Shown: positions 1 through 10,571 of the stretch, one piece after another
Position numbering within the stretch: the stretch's first letter is position 1
Layout of the letters: each line of letters begins with the position of its first letter
Made by a program: the position numbers and the translations under genes
Notes under the pieces: model-generated
Databases searched by the model: none
The model's input: only the letters and a program-made list of their open reading frames with translations
Told to the model about the DNA's origin: nothing
Source: Xanthostigma xanthostigma
Lineage: Eukaryota > Arthropoda > Insecta > Raphidioptera > Raphidiidae
Direction: 5' to 3'
Assembly (NCBI GenBank): GCA_963575645.1
Contig: OY754469.1
Coordinates: forward strand, 36,538,753 to 36,602,752
DNA: 64,000 nt

Positions 1-186
1 GTTGATTCCTCGCGACCGGTTGTTTCTTCGGAATGCCATGACAAATAAACTGAAATGGAAAAATGTAATCGTTATATTTACACATAATTACGATAGCTTT
101 GCTTGGTATATTTGCAATTATCGAATTCAAACATCTAATGCTTGATTTAAAAAAGGTTCCCCTGTCGGGACTGCAGTAATATTTAT

Positions 187-590
187 GTTACGGTCAATGT
201 CCGGAAGCCGGGCAATGTCGACAATGCCCAAGTCACATCGGGCAATGTCCGAATTCGGACAAGGTTCAAAAAATAGATTTTTTATAAACAGGAAACGCTG
301 ACATTTGATTGTACCTTTATCATGATAAGTTATCATTAACCCTTTATGGTTTTTTTATCACTAATATCAACTAATGAAGAATATATTTTTCAGCTTTCTA
401 TTACAATTAGTGATGATTGAAAACACGTATAATTTATTTATTATTGATATGATATAAGCAAAAACTTATATCTCAATGCATTGAATTTCAGAACTCAATC
501 TATTTTTTGAACCTTGTCCGATTTCGGACATTGCCCGATGTGGCTTGGGCATTGTCGACATTGCCCGGCTTTCGGACATTGATCGTAACA
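187..590. mobile_element. Foldback/MITE-like inverted repeat with GGGCAATGTC motifs
   Basis: Two arms of about 90 bp (187-281 and about 494-590) are near-perfect reverse complements around a 210-bp AT-rich spacer. Each arm holds alternating GGACATTGCCC and GGGCAATGTCGACAATGCCC blocks, which are themselves partly palindromic. No open frame of note lies inside, and I could not find a clear target duplication. Probably a non-autonomous DNA transposon; superfamily unknown. Confidence 0.6.
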
Positions 591-591
591 T

Positions 592-1135
592 TTACACTTT
601 TAGTCAGACACTGAAATACCAAAAAGATCCGTATATCTTACACTTTTAAATAACACACGAAATAGTGTCAACAATTTTTATACTGAACCACGATACCAAA
701 CACATTTAATATTATAAAAAGTAAAATAAATTTACTATACTTACTTGAAATTGTATAAAAATTTATATAAATAAACAAAAATTTTCACTTAAAAATTGTT
801 TCTACGTTTCAAAATGACTAACAAATGTTGATTTTCACAGATAAACAATGTTTAGTTGAAATATTTATATACTAACAGTTCGAATGGTCGAATGCTACTA
901 AAGAAAATTTTAGGAAAGGACAGTTCTTTTAAGGGTTCCGCAGGTAAAATCAACATCCATGATAAACAAAAATCCAATGCACCATAGATTAAAGCGATTT
1001 CGCAAACTATGTTCATAATATACATATTAATTCCTATAGACCAAGTAGTCAAAAAACTCGAGCACGATTCAAGTACCGGACCCCCCCCCCATAATTTTCA
1101 AAACAAAATCACATTTTATAGATCAAAATTTAGGT
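592..1135. other. AT-rich intergenic stretch with a poly-C run
   Basis: No gene or clear repeat is visible. A run of ten C on the plus strand at 1081-1090 stands out in otherwise AT-rich sequence. Confidence 0.5.
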
Positions 1136-1139
1136 TCAG

Positions 1140-1305
1140 ATTCTTTTTCAGGGCGTTTTATTTTAAAACACATTTTTTCAGGGATTTTTATTTGAAAACA
1201 ACGGATTTTTCTAGAGCGTTTTATTTTAAAACAACTGTTTTTCCAGAACGTTTTATTTTAAAACACCTGGTTTTTTCAGAGCGTTTAATTTAAAAGACCT
1301 GTTTT
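1140..1305 (+). repeat. Degenerate minisatellite, about 4 units of 37-41 bp
   Basis: Four diverged tandem units share the core GCGTTTTATTTTAAAACA followed by a T-rich spacer ending TTTTTCAGA. The short open frame across it only reflects the repeat and low stop density; it is not a gene. Confidence 0.65.
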
Positions 1306-1450
1306 TTTCTATGCTGTCTCATCGTAATATAATGCATTACGGCACAATATACAATCTACTATTACAACCTGAATATAAGCAAATATTGAAATTACTATTA
1401 ATAATATTTAAAACCCCATTCCTGGTCAAAATTTCTTTTACATATTTGCC

Positions 1451-2692
1451 ATTTTGTCGAAAAAAGTGTTTTCTAAAATAATGCATACTATGGTGTTTAT
1501 ATTTATTTTAATTAGGACAAAAAAATATTAATTAAATATTTTTAATTCCCAATTGTCTTCAATGGATGCTGGGGGCCATTCATATTCACGGGGCCCTGAA
1601 CTGCAGCCCAAAAGGCCTATACGTAGTTCTGCCCCTGTTTTCAAAGAAGGTAAAATTTAATTACCTCTTTGTACCTACCGCCATGAAAAATCCATTAGCA
1701 CTTACTGACCTGGTTTTGATCGAGTAAATTTCTATACTAAAGTTCTGAAATAGTAGAGCGAGATAAAAAAGGAACATTGTATATATAACCATGTTCCTTT
1801 TTTAACTGCGTTGTAGGTTCATTTCTTCTCTAGATTTAAAAAAAAATATTTAAAAACATTGGGATCTTACTTGAAATTAATCGCTCTACTATTTCAGAAC
1901 TTTAGTAGGTATAGAAATTTATACGATCAAAGTCAGGTCAGTAGAATGCTAATGAATTTTTCATGGCGGTAGGTACAAAGAGATAATTAAATTTTACCTT
2001 CTCTGAAAGCAGGGGCGGAACTATGTATAGGCTTTTTGGGCTGCAGTCCAGGGGCCCGTGAATATAAAGGGCCCCCAGCCTCTATTGAAGACAATGGACA
2101 CTATTGGAAATTAATAACATTTAATTAATATAATGTTGTCCAAATTAAAATAAATATACAAATCTTTGATTAACGCCTGATTAGAACTCTTCAATAAATA
2201 AAATTATCGACCAATTTTTCAGACAATATATTAACAAAAAATAAAATAAAATAATAAAACAAATTTTTTTAAAAGAAATATTTCGGAAATGTTACATACA
2301 AAATCCAATAAAAATTCTCTCAATGCTCAATAAGATACGGAAAATTTAAGTAATATTATTATATATAATATTATTTTGAAATAATATTTTGTTTTAATAA
2401 TTTTTTCTTTCTTTTTAGGTATTCACAGTTATTTGCATGACTACTTAATAAAAAATTGTTTGTTATTATTTTTTCAATATTTTGATACTAATTAATAATT
2501 TTGAAAGAATTTTATAAAAAGCCAATTAGAAATTAAATAATAATTATTTTTTATATTTTTTTAGATCAGTTCTGAAGAAGGTCCAAATCCAGATATATTG
2601 TCTGAAAAATTGGTCGATAATTTTATTTATTAAAATAAATATAAACACCTATTAGTATACATCATTATAGAAAACACTTTTATCGACAAAAT
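1451..2692. mobile_element. Large foldback element, interrupted by a family A insertion
   Basis: The left arm (about 1451-1763) and right arm (about 1880-2158, continuing 2632-2692) are long inverted repeats. They include the mirrored blocks GGGCCCTGAACTGCAG / CTGCAGTCCAGGGGCCC and a copy of GTACCTACCGCCATGAAAAA on each side. The right arm is split by a separate element at 2159-2631 flanked by an exact 12-bp duplication, so the foldback is the older insertion. A related fragment follows at about 2710-2765. Confidence 0.7.
2159..2631. mobile_element. PLE-like family A element, copy 1
   Basis: Flanked by the exact 12-bp duplication AAAATAAATATA (2147-2158 and 2632-2643). The left end is a 34-bp tail starting CAAATCTTTGATTAACG that is absent from the right end. 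Inside it are inverted terminal blocks (AATAAATAAAATTATCGACC and its complement) around an AT-rich centre. A 5' hammerhead-like half (CTGAAGA plus one stem II strand, about 2572-2592) remains on the plus strand, but the GAAAC half is deleted. One-sided tail, inverted terminal repeats and short duplication fit a non-autonomous Penelope-like element. Confidence 0.7.
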
Positions 2693-2827
2693 GGGAATTA
2701 TTATTTAATTAGGTAGGTCCCCAAGTAGTGTTAGCCCAGGGGCCCACAAATTCACGGTCGCCACTGTCATAATAACAAAATATCAATTACCTACATAATA
2801 ATATTTATTTATACCTGTTTTCAGCCT

Positions 2828-2863
2828 TATAAAAAGGGCATCTCCTTCAGTTCTAAGTCAGTT
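2828..2863 (+). promoter_or_regulatory. Core promoter (TATA box plus initiator) of the orphan gene
   Basis: TATAAAAAGGG begins at 2828 and an arthropod-type initiator TCAGTT lies at 2858-2863. If A2860 is +1, the TATA box starts at -32, the expected spacing. A second TCAGTT at 2847 is too close to the TATA box. This gives an 85-nt 5' leader before the ATG. Seen by motif and spacing only; no expression evidence. Confidence 0.6.
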
Positions 2864-2944
2864 GTTACTGAATCCTGAATAATATAGGCTGTCGTTGTCG
2901 TAGTGAAGTGTTAAAATTATTATTTGTGATTATTAAAAGTAAAA

Positions 2945-3970
2945 ATGAAAGTTTTAAATACGGTGCCAAAATTAGAGTTATTGGCCAAAAACAAGGTCAT
3001 AACTAAGTTAGTCAGCGCGAAAAGCTTAAAATCGAAAATTAGAAAATCGTTAAAAGTTCGAGAACGTAAGTGTCAACATTGTGCGTTATCAAGACATAGA
3101 AGCTTTGTTAAGTTTGCGTGCAGAAATGCCCGAAAATTGAAAAATCAAATACCCAAACTTCTAATCGACGAAATTGTGCCGTGCGTGAAATTAATGTGCA
3201 GGGACATATTTTTTTATTTGGACACGATAAATGACTTTCTCAAAGGCAGAGTCCTTCAGATGGGCGACGATTTCAACTGGGACATGAACGGAAAAATTGA
3301 CATTAGAAAAACCCTCGAGAAATACGTTTTTAACAATGAATCCGTCAGCGTTTTAAATCGGTTTTTATTGGCTTGTTTTTACTGTTGCGAAAGCACAATA
3401 ATTCGTTTTTGGCAACAGTGTGGAACAAACCTAATAGACGAGGTGCAAAATAGTGTCGCGAATTTAACACATAATCAAAAACTAATTGTAAGATATTGGT
3501 GCAACGTTTTATTGGGAGATGCAGAGAGGTCCGAATATTTGTCTGAACTTATTATTAAAAGAGAAATCTATAATTATTGTGACAGTAGCTTGGAATATTT
3601 TTTAAAAACGAAGCCAAGTTTAAAACTTCAATTAACAAATAATGCTTTGAATTATCCAGTAAGATGTCATAATTATCATAGTGGCATTTTAAATGCGTGT
3701 CAATTTATTTTGAAAAATGCCAATTACTCATCCATAACAGAGATGCTCCGAGTACACAAAAACGGTAAAGATTTGCTCCACTGTGTTTCCAACCGAAACC
3801 ATCTACACCATTTGATTGAGCCAACTTTAGAACTCGTCGTTGCTACTGACTCGATAAAAAAGAATCAGCTCCAAAAATTTTTGAGTAATCGTTATCGATT
3901 ATGTAATCCCTTCTTTTATTGGAACAAAACTTCCTGCTTTTATCACAAGTTTTCTAAAGACATCCAATAA
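2945..3970 (+). CDS. Orphan single-exon gene, 341-aa Cys-rich probable helical protein
   Basis: Open frame of 342 codons with stop, starting at an ATG in good context (AAAAATGAAA) and preceded by a TATA/Inr promoter. The N-terminus (residues about 1-66) is strongly basic, with a CxxC at Cys43/Cys46 and clusters such as KSKIRKSLKVRERK, compatible with nucleic-acid binding or a nuclear signal. The rest alternates hydrophobic and charged segments predicted by eye to be helical. There are 16 Cys in total, including the CFYCC cluster at 144-148. No signal peptide or membrane segment is obvious. I do not recognise the family; the helix-pair rhythm from residue 130 on loosely recalls diverged ankyrin-like repeats, but this is unproven. 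It has no transposase or reverse transcriptase motifs. The long frame, balanced codon use and flanking signals make it a likely real lineage-restricted gene. Confidence 0.75.
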   Translation: MKVLNTVPKLELLAKNKVITKLVSAKSLKSKIRKSLKVRERKCQHCALSRHRSFVKFACRNARKLKNQIPKLLIDEIVPCVKLMCRDIFFYLDTINDFLKGRVLQMGDDFNWDMNGKIDIRKTLEKYVFNNESVSVLNRFLLACFYCCESTIIRFWQQCGTNLIDEVQNSVANLTHNQKLIVRYWCNVLLGDAERSEYLSELIIKREIYNYCDSSLEYFLKTKPSLKLQLTNNALNYPVRCHNYHSGILNACQFILKNANYSSITEMLRVHKNGKDLLHCVSNRNHLHHLIEPTLELVVATDSIKKNQLQKFLSNRYRLCNPFFYWNKTSCFYHKFSKDIQ

Positions 3971-4421
3971 GCCCAAGAGCGAATTGGAATATTTCCTATA
4001 TTTTTTTAATTGTACATAATACTGTGTGGCCGTTTAAACTCGAATCAGTTAAAACCCAAAATTATGTTGAACATCAAAATTCTTCGGTTTTTAACAAAGG
4101 TGTTTAGTAAGACAAAACAAAAAATAATAAAATTTGATCCTCCTTCAAAAGGCTTAAAATAATGCCGATTTAATTATTGTAACCATATTTTTATTATATT
4201 CGATTTTAAACGGTAACGCAAAGATGTGTATATTTTTTTAACATATTATAAATGTTTGTCAAATAAGGTCGTTGAATTATATTTATTTATTTACTAAATA
4301 CTAGTCATTATATAATACTCTTTTATTGTTTATAATATTTGTTGTTATTTTGTGTAAGAAGTATTCACTTCACACACTTTTTTTAAAATATACAATCTAA
4401 ATGGAAAAACAAAGAAATAAA
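3971..4421 (+). other. Probable 3' UTR with poly(A) signals
   Basis: AT-rich sequence after the stop codon. Candidate AATAAA signals lie at 4126-4131 and 4416-4421; which one is used cannot be told from sequence. Confidence 0.4.
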
Positions 4422-5297
4422 ATATTTTCTAACAATATATTAAAAGGCTTTCATTTTCAGTTTCTAAAATAAGAACCACTGATTTTTTCAAATAAATTCT
4501 TACGAATACTTCTAGATAAAATTGAATAGGTTCAGGTTTTGCAAGACTCCATCTTTCAAAATATATCAATGTATATGCTTTTATCATTGATTTTTAAAAT
4601 TGTATATTAAATAAACACGAAATTAATTAAAATTTAAATAACAATTAAACGGGACTACTTCGATTTTCAAATTACATCTCAAACATTGTTTTTTTTTTTT
4701 TAATTTAATAAACGCGCAGCAGCGTGGCCATATGCGTTATATTATTTGGTGATTTATTCTGTAGTTGTAAGATGATCCCCAAACATTGTTGTTTTTTACT
4801 ACCTTATTGACAAAAAACGATAGTCGAAGCGAGTGGGATATTAAAGGTGCAACCTTTTGGAAACCACTGTATTATAGGGAAGAAGATTTACATAATTATC
4901 ATCAGGTAACAATTTCACGATAAATTATATTTAATTATATTTAATAAATAAATAGGCAGGCATTTTTACAGGTCTACAAAAACCTTTCGTACCTGGACTA
5001 TATCGAAAACATTAATGTGTTTTTTTGTGTATTGTAAATTATAGATGCTAGACAACACAGGTCAAAAGTAAATTACTTTTGTTATTATGAATATATTTAA
5101 CAAATTATACTGGAGGGTATTTCACGATAATTATTATTAAAGATTAACCTCAATTTACAATCGACTGTTGACCAGTACCTACTTTGAACGAAAATATTAA
5201 GTTACATTCACACAAAAATATTGCTGATTGTTACAAGTCTATATATTAAAGATTTATTTTTTTAATGTTTGAAAAAGCGTTAGGCACTCACTTTATC
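4422..5297. other. AT-rich intergenic DNA
   Basis: No gene, RNA or clear repeat boundary recognised. Short poly-T and poly-A runs only. Confidence 0.5.
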
Positions 5298-5309
5298 TAT
5301 ATTTCATTT

Positions 5310-5705
5310 AATAAATAAAATTATACCGACCAATTTTTCAGACAATATATTAACAAAAAAATATACAATTAATACATTAACGTATCGATCCGGATTTGGA
5401 TCTTCTTCAGAACTGATCTAAAAATATAAAAAATAATTATAATTTAGTTTCTATTTATTTTTTATGAATTTCGTGAGATTTTTTAATATTGAAATATTGA
5501 AAAAATAATAATCTCACGAATTTCATTAAAAATAAATAGAAACTAAATATTAATTATTTTTTATATTTTTAGATCATCTGAAGAAGATCCAAATCCGGAT
5601 CGAAACGTAAATGTATTAATTATATATTTTTTTGTTAATATATTGTCTGAAAAATTGGTCGATAATTTTATTTATAGTTCTATTCAGACGTTAATCAAAG
5701 ATTTG
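5310..5705. mobile_element. PLE-like family A element, copy 2 (most complete)
   Basis: Flanked by 12-bp near-identical duplications (TATATTTCATTT at 5298-5309, TATATTTTATTT at 5706-5717). Arms are inverted repeats of about 150 bp meeting in an AT-rich centre. The 34-bp tail (complement of CAAATCTTTGATTAACG...) is here on the right end, ending at exactly the same base as copy 1. Each arm has a hammerhead-like core pointing outward: minus strand near 5378-5413 (GATAC instead of GAAAC) and plus strand near 5575-5612 (intact). Confidence 0.75.
5575..5612 (+). ncRNA. Minimal hammerhead-like ribozyme motif, family A
   Basis: Order is CTGAAGA (5578-5584), one unpaired A, stem II GATCC/GGATC closing a 6-nt loop, then GAA-ACGT. 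ACGT is self-complementary, so stem III could only form between two RNA copies, as proposed for Penelope-like element hammerheads. The extra base between CTGAAGA and stem II departs from the canonical hammerhead. Stem I here is weak. Confidence 0.5.
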
Positions 5706-5984
5706 TATATTTTATTTAATTCATCGAGTGCCCCACGCTTCTAAATGTTGCAGAAGTGAAAAACGTTTCTTTTCTACTTTTTAGTGCGTTTATAAGCGAG
5801 TTTTTTAGAAATTATGAATTTTATTACCAAATTTTTAGGTATTATAATATAATATGCAATTTTTAATTTTAAACGCCTGCACACGTTCTCCCACCATGAA
5901 TACCGTCACTCCCACCACGTTCATATAAAATAGAATATTAATATTATAAACAAAACATCAGAGTAGTGTATTGTCATCAAAACT

Positions 5985-6095
5985 ACATAGGCCTGCAAAG
6001 TTTTACTCCAGTTGAGATTTTCCATTGTTTTCCTTTAATAATTCCTTATAAATATCGAATTGGCTTCCTTGCTTAAAGCCATGGTCTATTGACTG
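5985..6095 (+). repeat. Short interspersed repeat fragment
   Basis: Shares the phrase GTTGAGATTTTCC ... AATAATTCC ... AAATATCGAA with the sequence at about 24355-24415, so this is a 3' piece of a dispersed SINE-like family. The tRNA-like head seen near 24290 is missing here. Confidence 0.4.
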
Positions 6096-6113
6096 TCAAA
6101 CTTCTGTGCTCAT

Positions 6114-6640
6114 AGAGGACCGCGTACAAATTTTATGGGATTTGGGTCTCGATTAAATTGTTCGAAAATGATTTTATTTTATAGTTATGTCCCTAAGAAA
6201 AAGCGTTCATGGGCGTATAGCCTAAAAACCAATAGATTCTTAGCTACAGATATGTTTAGCGAGATTATAGATATAGGGGGCCGATATCCATTGGATTCAC
6301 AATCTTAAAAAATCCTAAGCTCTAGAAATAAGTTTTTGAGTGCGCTGAAACCGAATATGTCATTATTATTTTATACAGGGTGACACCTTCCAACATTACC
6401 TAGTTCTCGACTACATATTTTTCTATTTCTAAAAAAGCACAAACGTTGAACATGGATCATGTTTGTGAATTAATGGATATCTAAAATCTCGCTAAAAACA
6501 TATGTAGCTAAAATTCTATTGGTTTTTAGGTTATGCGCCCATGGACACTTTTTCTTAGGGACCTTTAAACTATAAAATAAAACCATATTCGATCAATTTA
6601 ACCGAAAACCAAATCCCATAAAATTTGTGCGCGGTCATTT
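6114..6640. mobile_element. Foldback element, GGACC family (copy 1)
   Basis: Inverted arms of about 170 bp. The left reads AGGACCGCGTACAAATTTTA and the right ends in its diverged complement. Both carry the mirrored block CCTAAGAAAAAG...CATGGGCG. The same family occurs at 48882-49380 (complete) and about 44135-44300 (left arm only). Confidence 0.65.
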
Positions 6641-6912
6641 GCCTACCTATATCCTGATTTCCTATAAATCAATTTAATTTGAAATAAAGTAAAAAAAATA
6701 TGTGTGAGCCTCGCTCACGGGGAAGTGAAACTTCTCTTGAGTTGTGAACTCGTTTCATCGATGCGTTATTCAATATGCGTTACCAAGATTTCTCTTGTAT
6801 TCACCCGCCGTTGAATCATTTCCCCTTTAACGTTGCAGAAAATTACAGATACTTTGTTAAAGAAGCTACGCCTCAAAAAAGTGTAGAGGATAACGGAAGG
6901 TGGTGTTTAATA

Positions 6913-7225
6913 CGCGCCACGAATCTAAAAGGCTTGGAAGTTAGATGCGAATGCGGGCTTGCGCTTGTACAGTCTGTTGAAAAACTACAAACTTGCAACT
7001 CAACGAAACTATAATAGCAATAACAACTTGACAATAGCGTACTCGACTGTATTTTAAAGCAGAAAAGCGACAAGTGATAAAGGCAACGAGCGATCACGGT
7101 TAATCACCGACGAGCGGACGTTCCGTTCAAGTAGCTGGGAGGTGGTGGGAGTATCAACAGCTCTAAAATGTGCTTTTGCGACGCTGTTTGTGACTAACTT
7201 CCGAACCTTTTAGATCCGTGGCGCG
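6913..7225. mobile_element. MITE with CGCGCCACG terminal inverted repeats (copy 1)
   Basis: TIRs of about 30 bp (CGCGCCACGAATCTAAAAGG at the left; mirrored at the right) flanked by TA on both sides (6911-6912 and 7226-7227), suggesting a Tc1/mariner-type target. The interior has no transposase. A second copy at 62708-62994 is in the opposite orientation and shares the internal sequence. Confidence 0.65.
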
Positions 7226-7650
7226 TATTATAATAGCCTCTAACAATTTTTATTTCGTCCCACCCCAGCCCCTCACGCTCGGTTTCCTTCTCTCTAGTCT
7301 TCTTCGTTGCAATGTGAAGTGAATAAATTAAATTTGAGATGAGCGTTCTTTGAACTCGCAATAATAATGTTTGTTTTTGGAGCGACGACATTTAAATGAT
7401 AATTTGCGGTAATAACGTTACGAAAATACCTCTACGCCCATTTAAATTCTATGACTATGTAAACTTCGCCTTCTGTGCGTTTTAAATGGAAAGAAAATAT
7501 AGCAACGAGGTTGGTGAAAAGTGTAAAGTACAATGACGTTCCTAAATTACAGTAAAGCCGAGTTGACAATAGACAACAGCATAGAGTTCAGAACTGCAGA
7601 AAATATTTGACAAAACATAATAGTTATAGAGAGCTGACGCGCAAAGAAAC

Positions 7651-8503
7651 CATATCGTCCCTATTTTCGGACGCCGGTTGTAACGACCCGAACAGGGTTA
7701 AATAAAATATTTATTAGGAAAGTGCACAATCGGCAATAGTAATAATTTATAAAACAAAGTAATGCTTAGTGATACAAAAAAGAAACGGATGCATAAGTAA
7801 GTAAGAGGACCGGCTAAAGGCCCCCATACACCTCGTTCTTTTTTGGAAGTTTTAACCGCACGGGTAAAACTGTACGGGTAAACACGAACAACGACCATGT
7901 CCACACACTAGGCGTTGTTTCGTTCAGTTTTTCTGAAGTCGTGGCATCATCTGATCTGCTTTGATGGATCCTACAACGTTACAAGAGTCAAACAAAACCC
8001 GTCCTTTTTAACTGCGTCGTCACACACACGGGCCGACTTGAACGACACGTTTAAAACGGACGGTTTAAATCAAGCACATATCGTCCCTATTTTCGGACGC
8101 CGGTTGTAACGACCCGAACAGGGTTAAATAAAATATTTATTAGGAAAGTGCACAATCGGCAATAGTAATAATTTATAAAACAAAGTGATGCTTAGTGATA
8201 CAAAAAAGAAACGGATGCATAAGTAAGTAAGAGGACCGGCTAAAGGCCCCCATACACCTCGTTCTTTTTTGGCAGTTTTAACCGCACGGGTAAAACTGTA
8301 CGGGTAAACACGAACAACGACCATGTCCACACACTAGGCGTTGTTTCGTTCAGTTTTTCTGAAGTTGTGGCATCATCTGATCTGCTTTGATGGATCCTAC
8401 AACGTTACAGAGTCGAACAAAACCCGTCCTTTTGAACTGCGTCGTCACACACACGGGCCGACTTGAACGACACGTTTAAAACGGACGGTTTAAATCAAGC
8501 AGC
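7651..8503 (+). repeat. Tandem duplication, period about 426 bp, two copies
   Basis: The sequence starting CATATCGTCCCTATTTTCGG at about 7651 is repeated almost identically from about 8077. The duplicated block contains a Harbinger-like left end, so the element now has two left ends (7818 and 8244) and one right end. The matching 68-residue minus-strand frames in both copies differ by a few bases and are a by-product. Confidence 0.75.
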
Positions 8504-8624
8504 AGCAGATATTTTTGAACGCCGGTAAGAAGGACGGTTTTTGGCCACACACCGACCGTTTTACCCGTACAGTTTTACCCGTGCGGTTAAAACTGCCAAA
8601 AAAGAACGAGGTGTATGGGGGCCT
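8244..8624. mobile_element. Harbinger-like non-autonomous element with TAA duplication
   Basis: Terminal inverted repeats of about 66 bp are perfect or nearly so, starting AGGCCCCCATACACCTCG. They are flanked by TAA at 8241-8243 and 8625-8627; a 3-bp TWA target is typical of PIF/Harbinger. A duplicated left end with its own TAA lies at 7815-7818. No transposase or Myb gene is inside. Confidence 0.6.
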
Positions 8625-8854
8625 TAAGGCAGTAGGGTGATAGCATTCATTTGAGAAACATCACTCCTGCTCAGAAAAGGAGTAGAAGTGCACAGTATTT
8701 TATGTTAAATTGATTTTACATTTACATTAAAAAGTTTTTATGTGCTACTTTTTCGTTAATACTAAATATTATATTACGTTTTTGTTGAATTTTATATTCA
8801 TTTATTTTTGTACCCGTCAACACAATTAAAGTCTTGGTGGTGTTGCACGGTGAT

Positions 8855-9270
8855 ATATAGGCGGAATCTGAACCCATTTTTAGATAAGGGAGGGGGGTCC
8901 GAAAAAAAATGTCAGCCTAGCCGCTTGATTTTGACGATATAATTTCAGTTCTCCACATTCTCGGAAAAATAGTGACAGAAAAAATCATGAATCATTTTTC
9001 CGTGCGTGAATAAAAAAAAGTGAATTCCCTATCCGGATCTAATAAAATGAAAAATTTTCTTTTTGATGTGTACATCGACGGAAAAATAGTGGCAGAATTT
9101 TTAGTCGGGCCATTTTCACGCAATTTGACGTCAAAATGTTAAAGATGGTTTAAATTAAAAAAAAAATTCTGCCGCTTCGTTTTTTAGGTTCTGTTAGAGC
9201 CAAATAAATGGGAAATACTACCGGTAGACATTTTTTTAATAATTGCATTTCTCCAAGCCACTGCTAAGAG
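8855..9270. mobile_element. Dispersed element with GGCGGAATCTG end
   Basis: Left end near ATATAGGCGGAATCTGAACCC and right part GGTTCTGTTAGAGCCAAATA. The same two blocks occur in the opposite order and strand at about 61380-61565, defining a repeat family of about 0.4 kb (partial at 61 kb). Confidence 0.5.
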
Positions 9271-9323
9271 GATGGATTTATGAATTGGCCAAATGCACTG
9301 AGGTGGCCAATTCATAAATCCAT
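9270..9323. repeat. Perfect hairpin
   Basis: GGATTTATGAATTGGCC and its exact complement are separated by about 14 bases. A shorter version (TGGATTTATGATCATAAATCCA) sits beside the related element at about 61351. Confidence 0.6.
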
Positions 9324-9329
9324 AGTCCC

Positions 9330-9922
9330 GTTAAAATCGGTCCAGTATTTTCGGAGATTAGCCGGAACAAACAGACAAAAACTTTAAAAATTGTTTTTTT
9401 TTTTTTGTTATAAGTAGATAAAGTTTTCATTATATAGAGGGAAGAAAGAAAAATAACCACTTTTCACCTAATTAATTTATTTCAAACACATATAGAGTCT
9501 GTTAACTTTGCCTGACGTTTTTTGCTATGCCAATATTTGTTTGGAATTTTATTAAGTATCTTATGTCTTGGGATGTGGTGGAATCATCTTCACTAAACAA
9601 TAGGAATTTTTCGATAAGTTTGGCGGCATCAAGTGCTTGTTGAATAGTTGGTGATGGTTCAGTATCGCCCTCTTTACGGCTGTAAATATTTTCTGACGCC
9701 TAAATATGAACATATTTCTTCGTAATAGAGAATTGCTATTGCGCTATAAATATGGGTTTTATTGGCAAACCAACCAAATTGTAAAAATTTCTACGTTATA
9801 GGAAGTTTTTCGTTATAACGAAGGGCGTTATTAAGAGGTTACACTGTATATACTTTCATATGCATTTAGTAAAAAGCTGTAATTTTGACATCACAAACAG
9901 ATACTTCAATTTTATTTAACGA
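9330..9922. other. Repeat-derived AT-rich DNA
   Basis: Contains the phrase AATCGGTCCAGTATTTTCGG, typical of transposon consensus tails, but no boundary or coding sequence could be set. Confidence 0.35.
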
Positions 9923-10452
9923 TAGCGGTCCCGTCCGGTTTCACCCGGGTGTAAAAGAACGAATGGGGAAGGGAGGAACATGAGTACACACATTCATCTT
10001 AGTTTACCGAGATGAATGTTGTATCCAAATTTCATGATGATCGGAGTTACCGTTCAAAAGTTTTTGTCGATAAAAATCAGTATTTATACTTTTTTAACTA
10101 ATTAATTATTAAATAAAATTGAAATAAATTTAAATGTAAGCCTTAGAAAAAAGCAATGTAGAAAATAAAAAAAAAATATATTCGCCCAACGTAGGGCTCG
10201 AACCCACGACCCTGATATTGACAGTCGTGTACTCTACCGATAGAAGCTTATTTTTCAGATACATTTTGCAACATTTTTCATTAATGCTCCGCTCCTAATG
10301 GTCGTAGCCTGATTTTATATAGCCTATAGCCTTCCTCGATAAATGGACTATCCAACAGAAAAAAAAAATTCAATTTGAACCAGTAGTTCCTGAGATTAGC
10401 GCGTTCAAACAAACAAACAAACAAACTCTTCAGCTTTATATATTAGTATAGA
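9923..10452 (+). mobile_element. T-family element, copy 1, with truncated antisense tRNA-Lys-like segment
   Basis: Starts TAGCGGTCCCGTCCGG, followed by TTTCACCCGGGTG, and ends ACTCTTCAGCTTTATATA plus TTAGTATAGATA. The same ends appear at 29487-31490 and 36758-37110. Positions 10183-10238 are the complement of the 3' two thirds of a tRNA-Lys-like sequence (TTCGAGCC-type box B); the rest is deleted. Likely a non-autonomous retroelement. Confidence 0.6.
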
Positions 10453-10571
10453 TATAGATAACGTAATTGATTATCGTCTATAAATGTCATAGATCAAATA
10501 TCTGCGCTTGAACGACAACTTTTCAAAAGCCATCGCAAATGAAAAAGGCTAAGAACAAAAGATGTACTCAC

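Noticed and set aside
7194..7391. Frames ending NTRHGSKRFGS and, at 62485-62739, NTRHGSKWFGS
   Set aside because: The shared peptide is just the translated MITE terminal inverted repeat in two copies.
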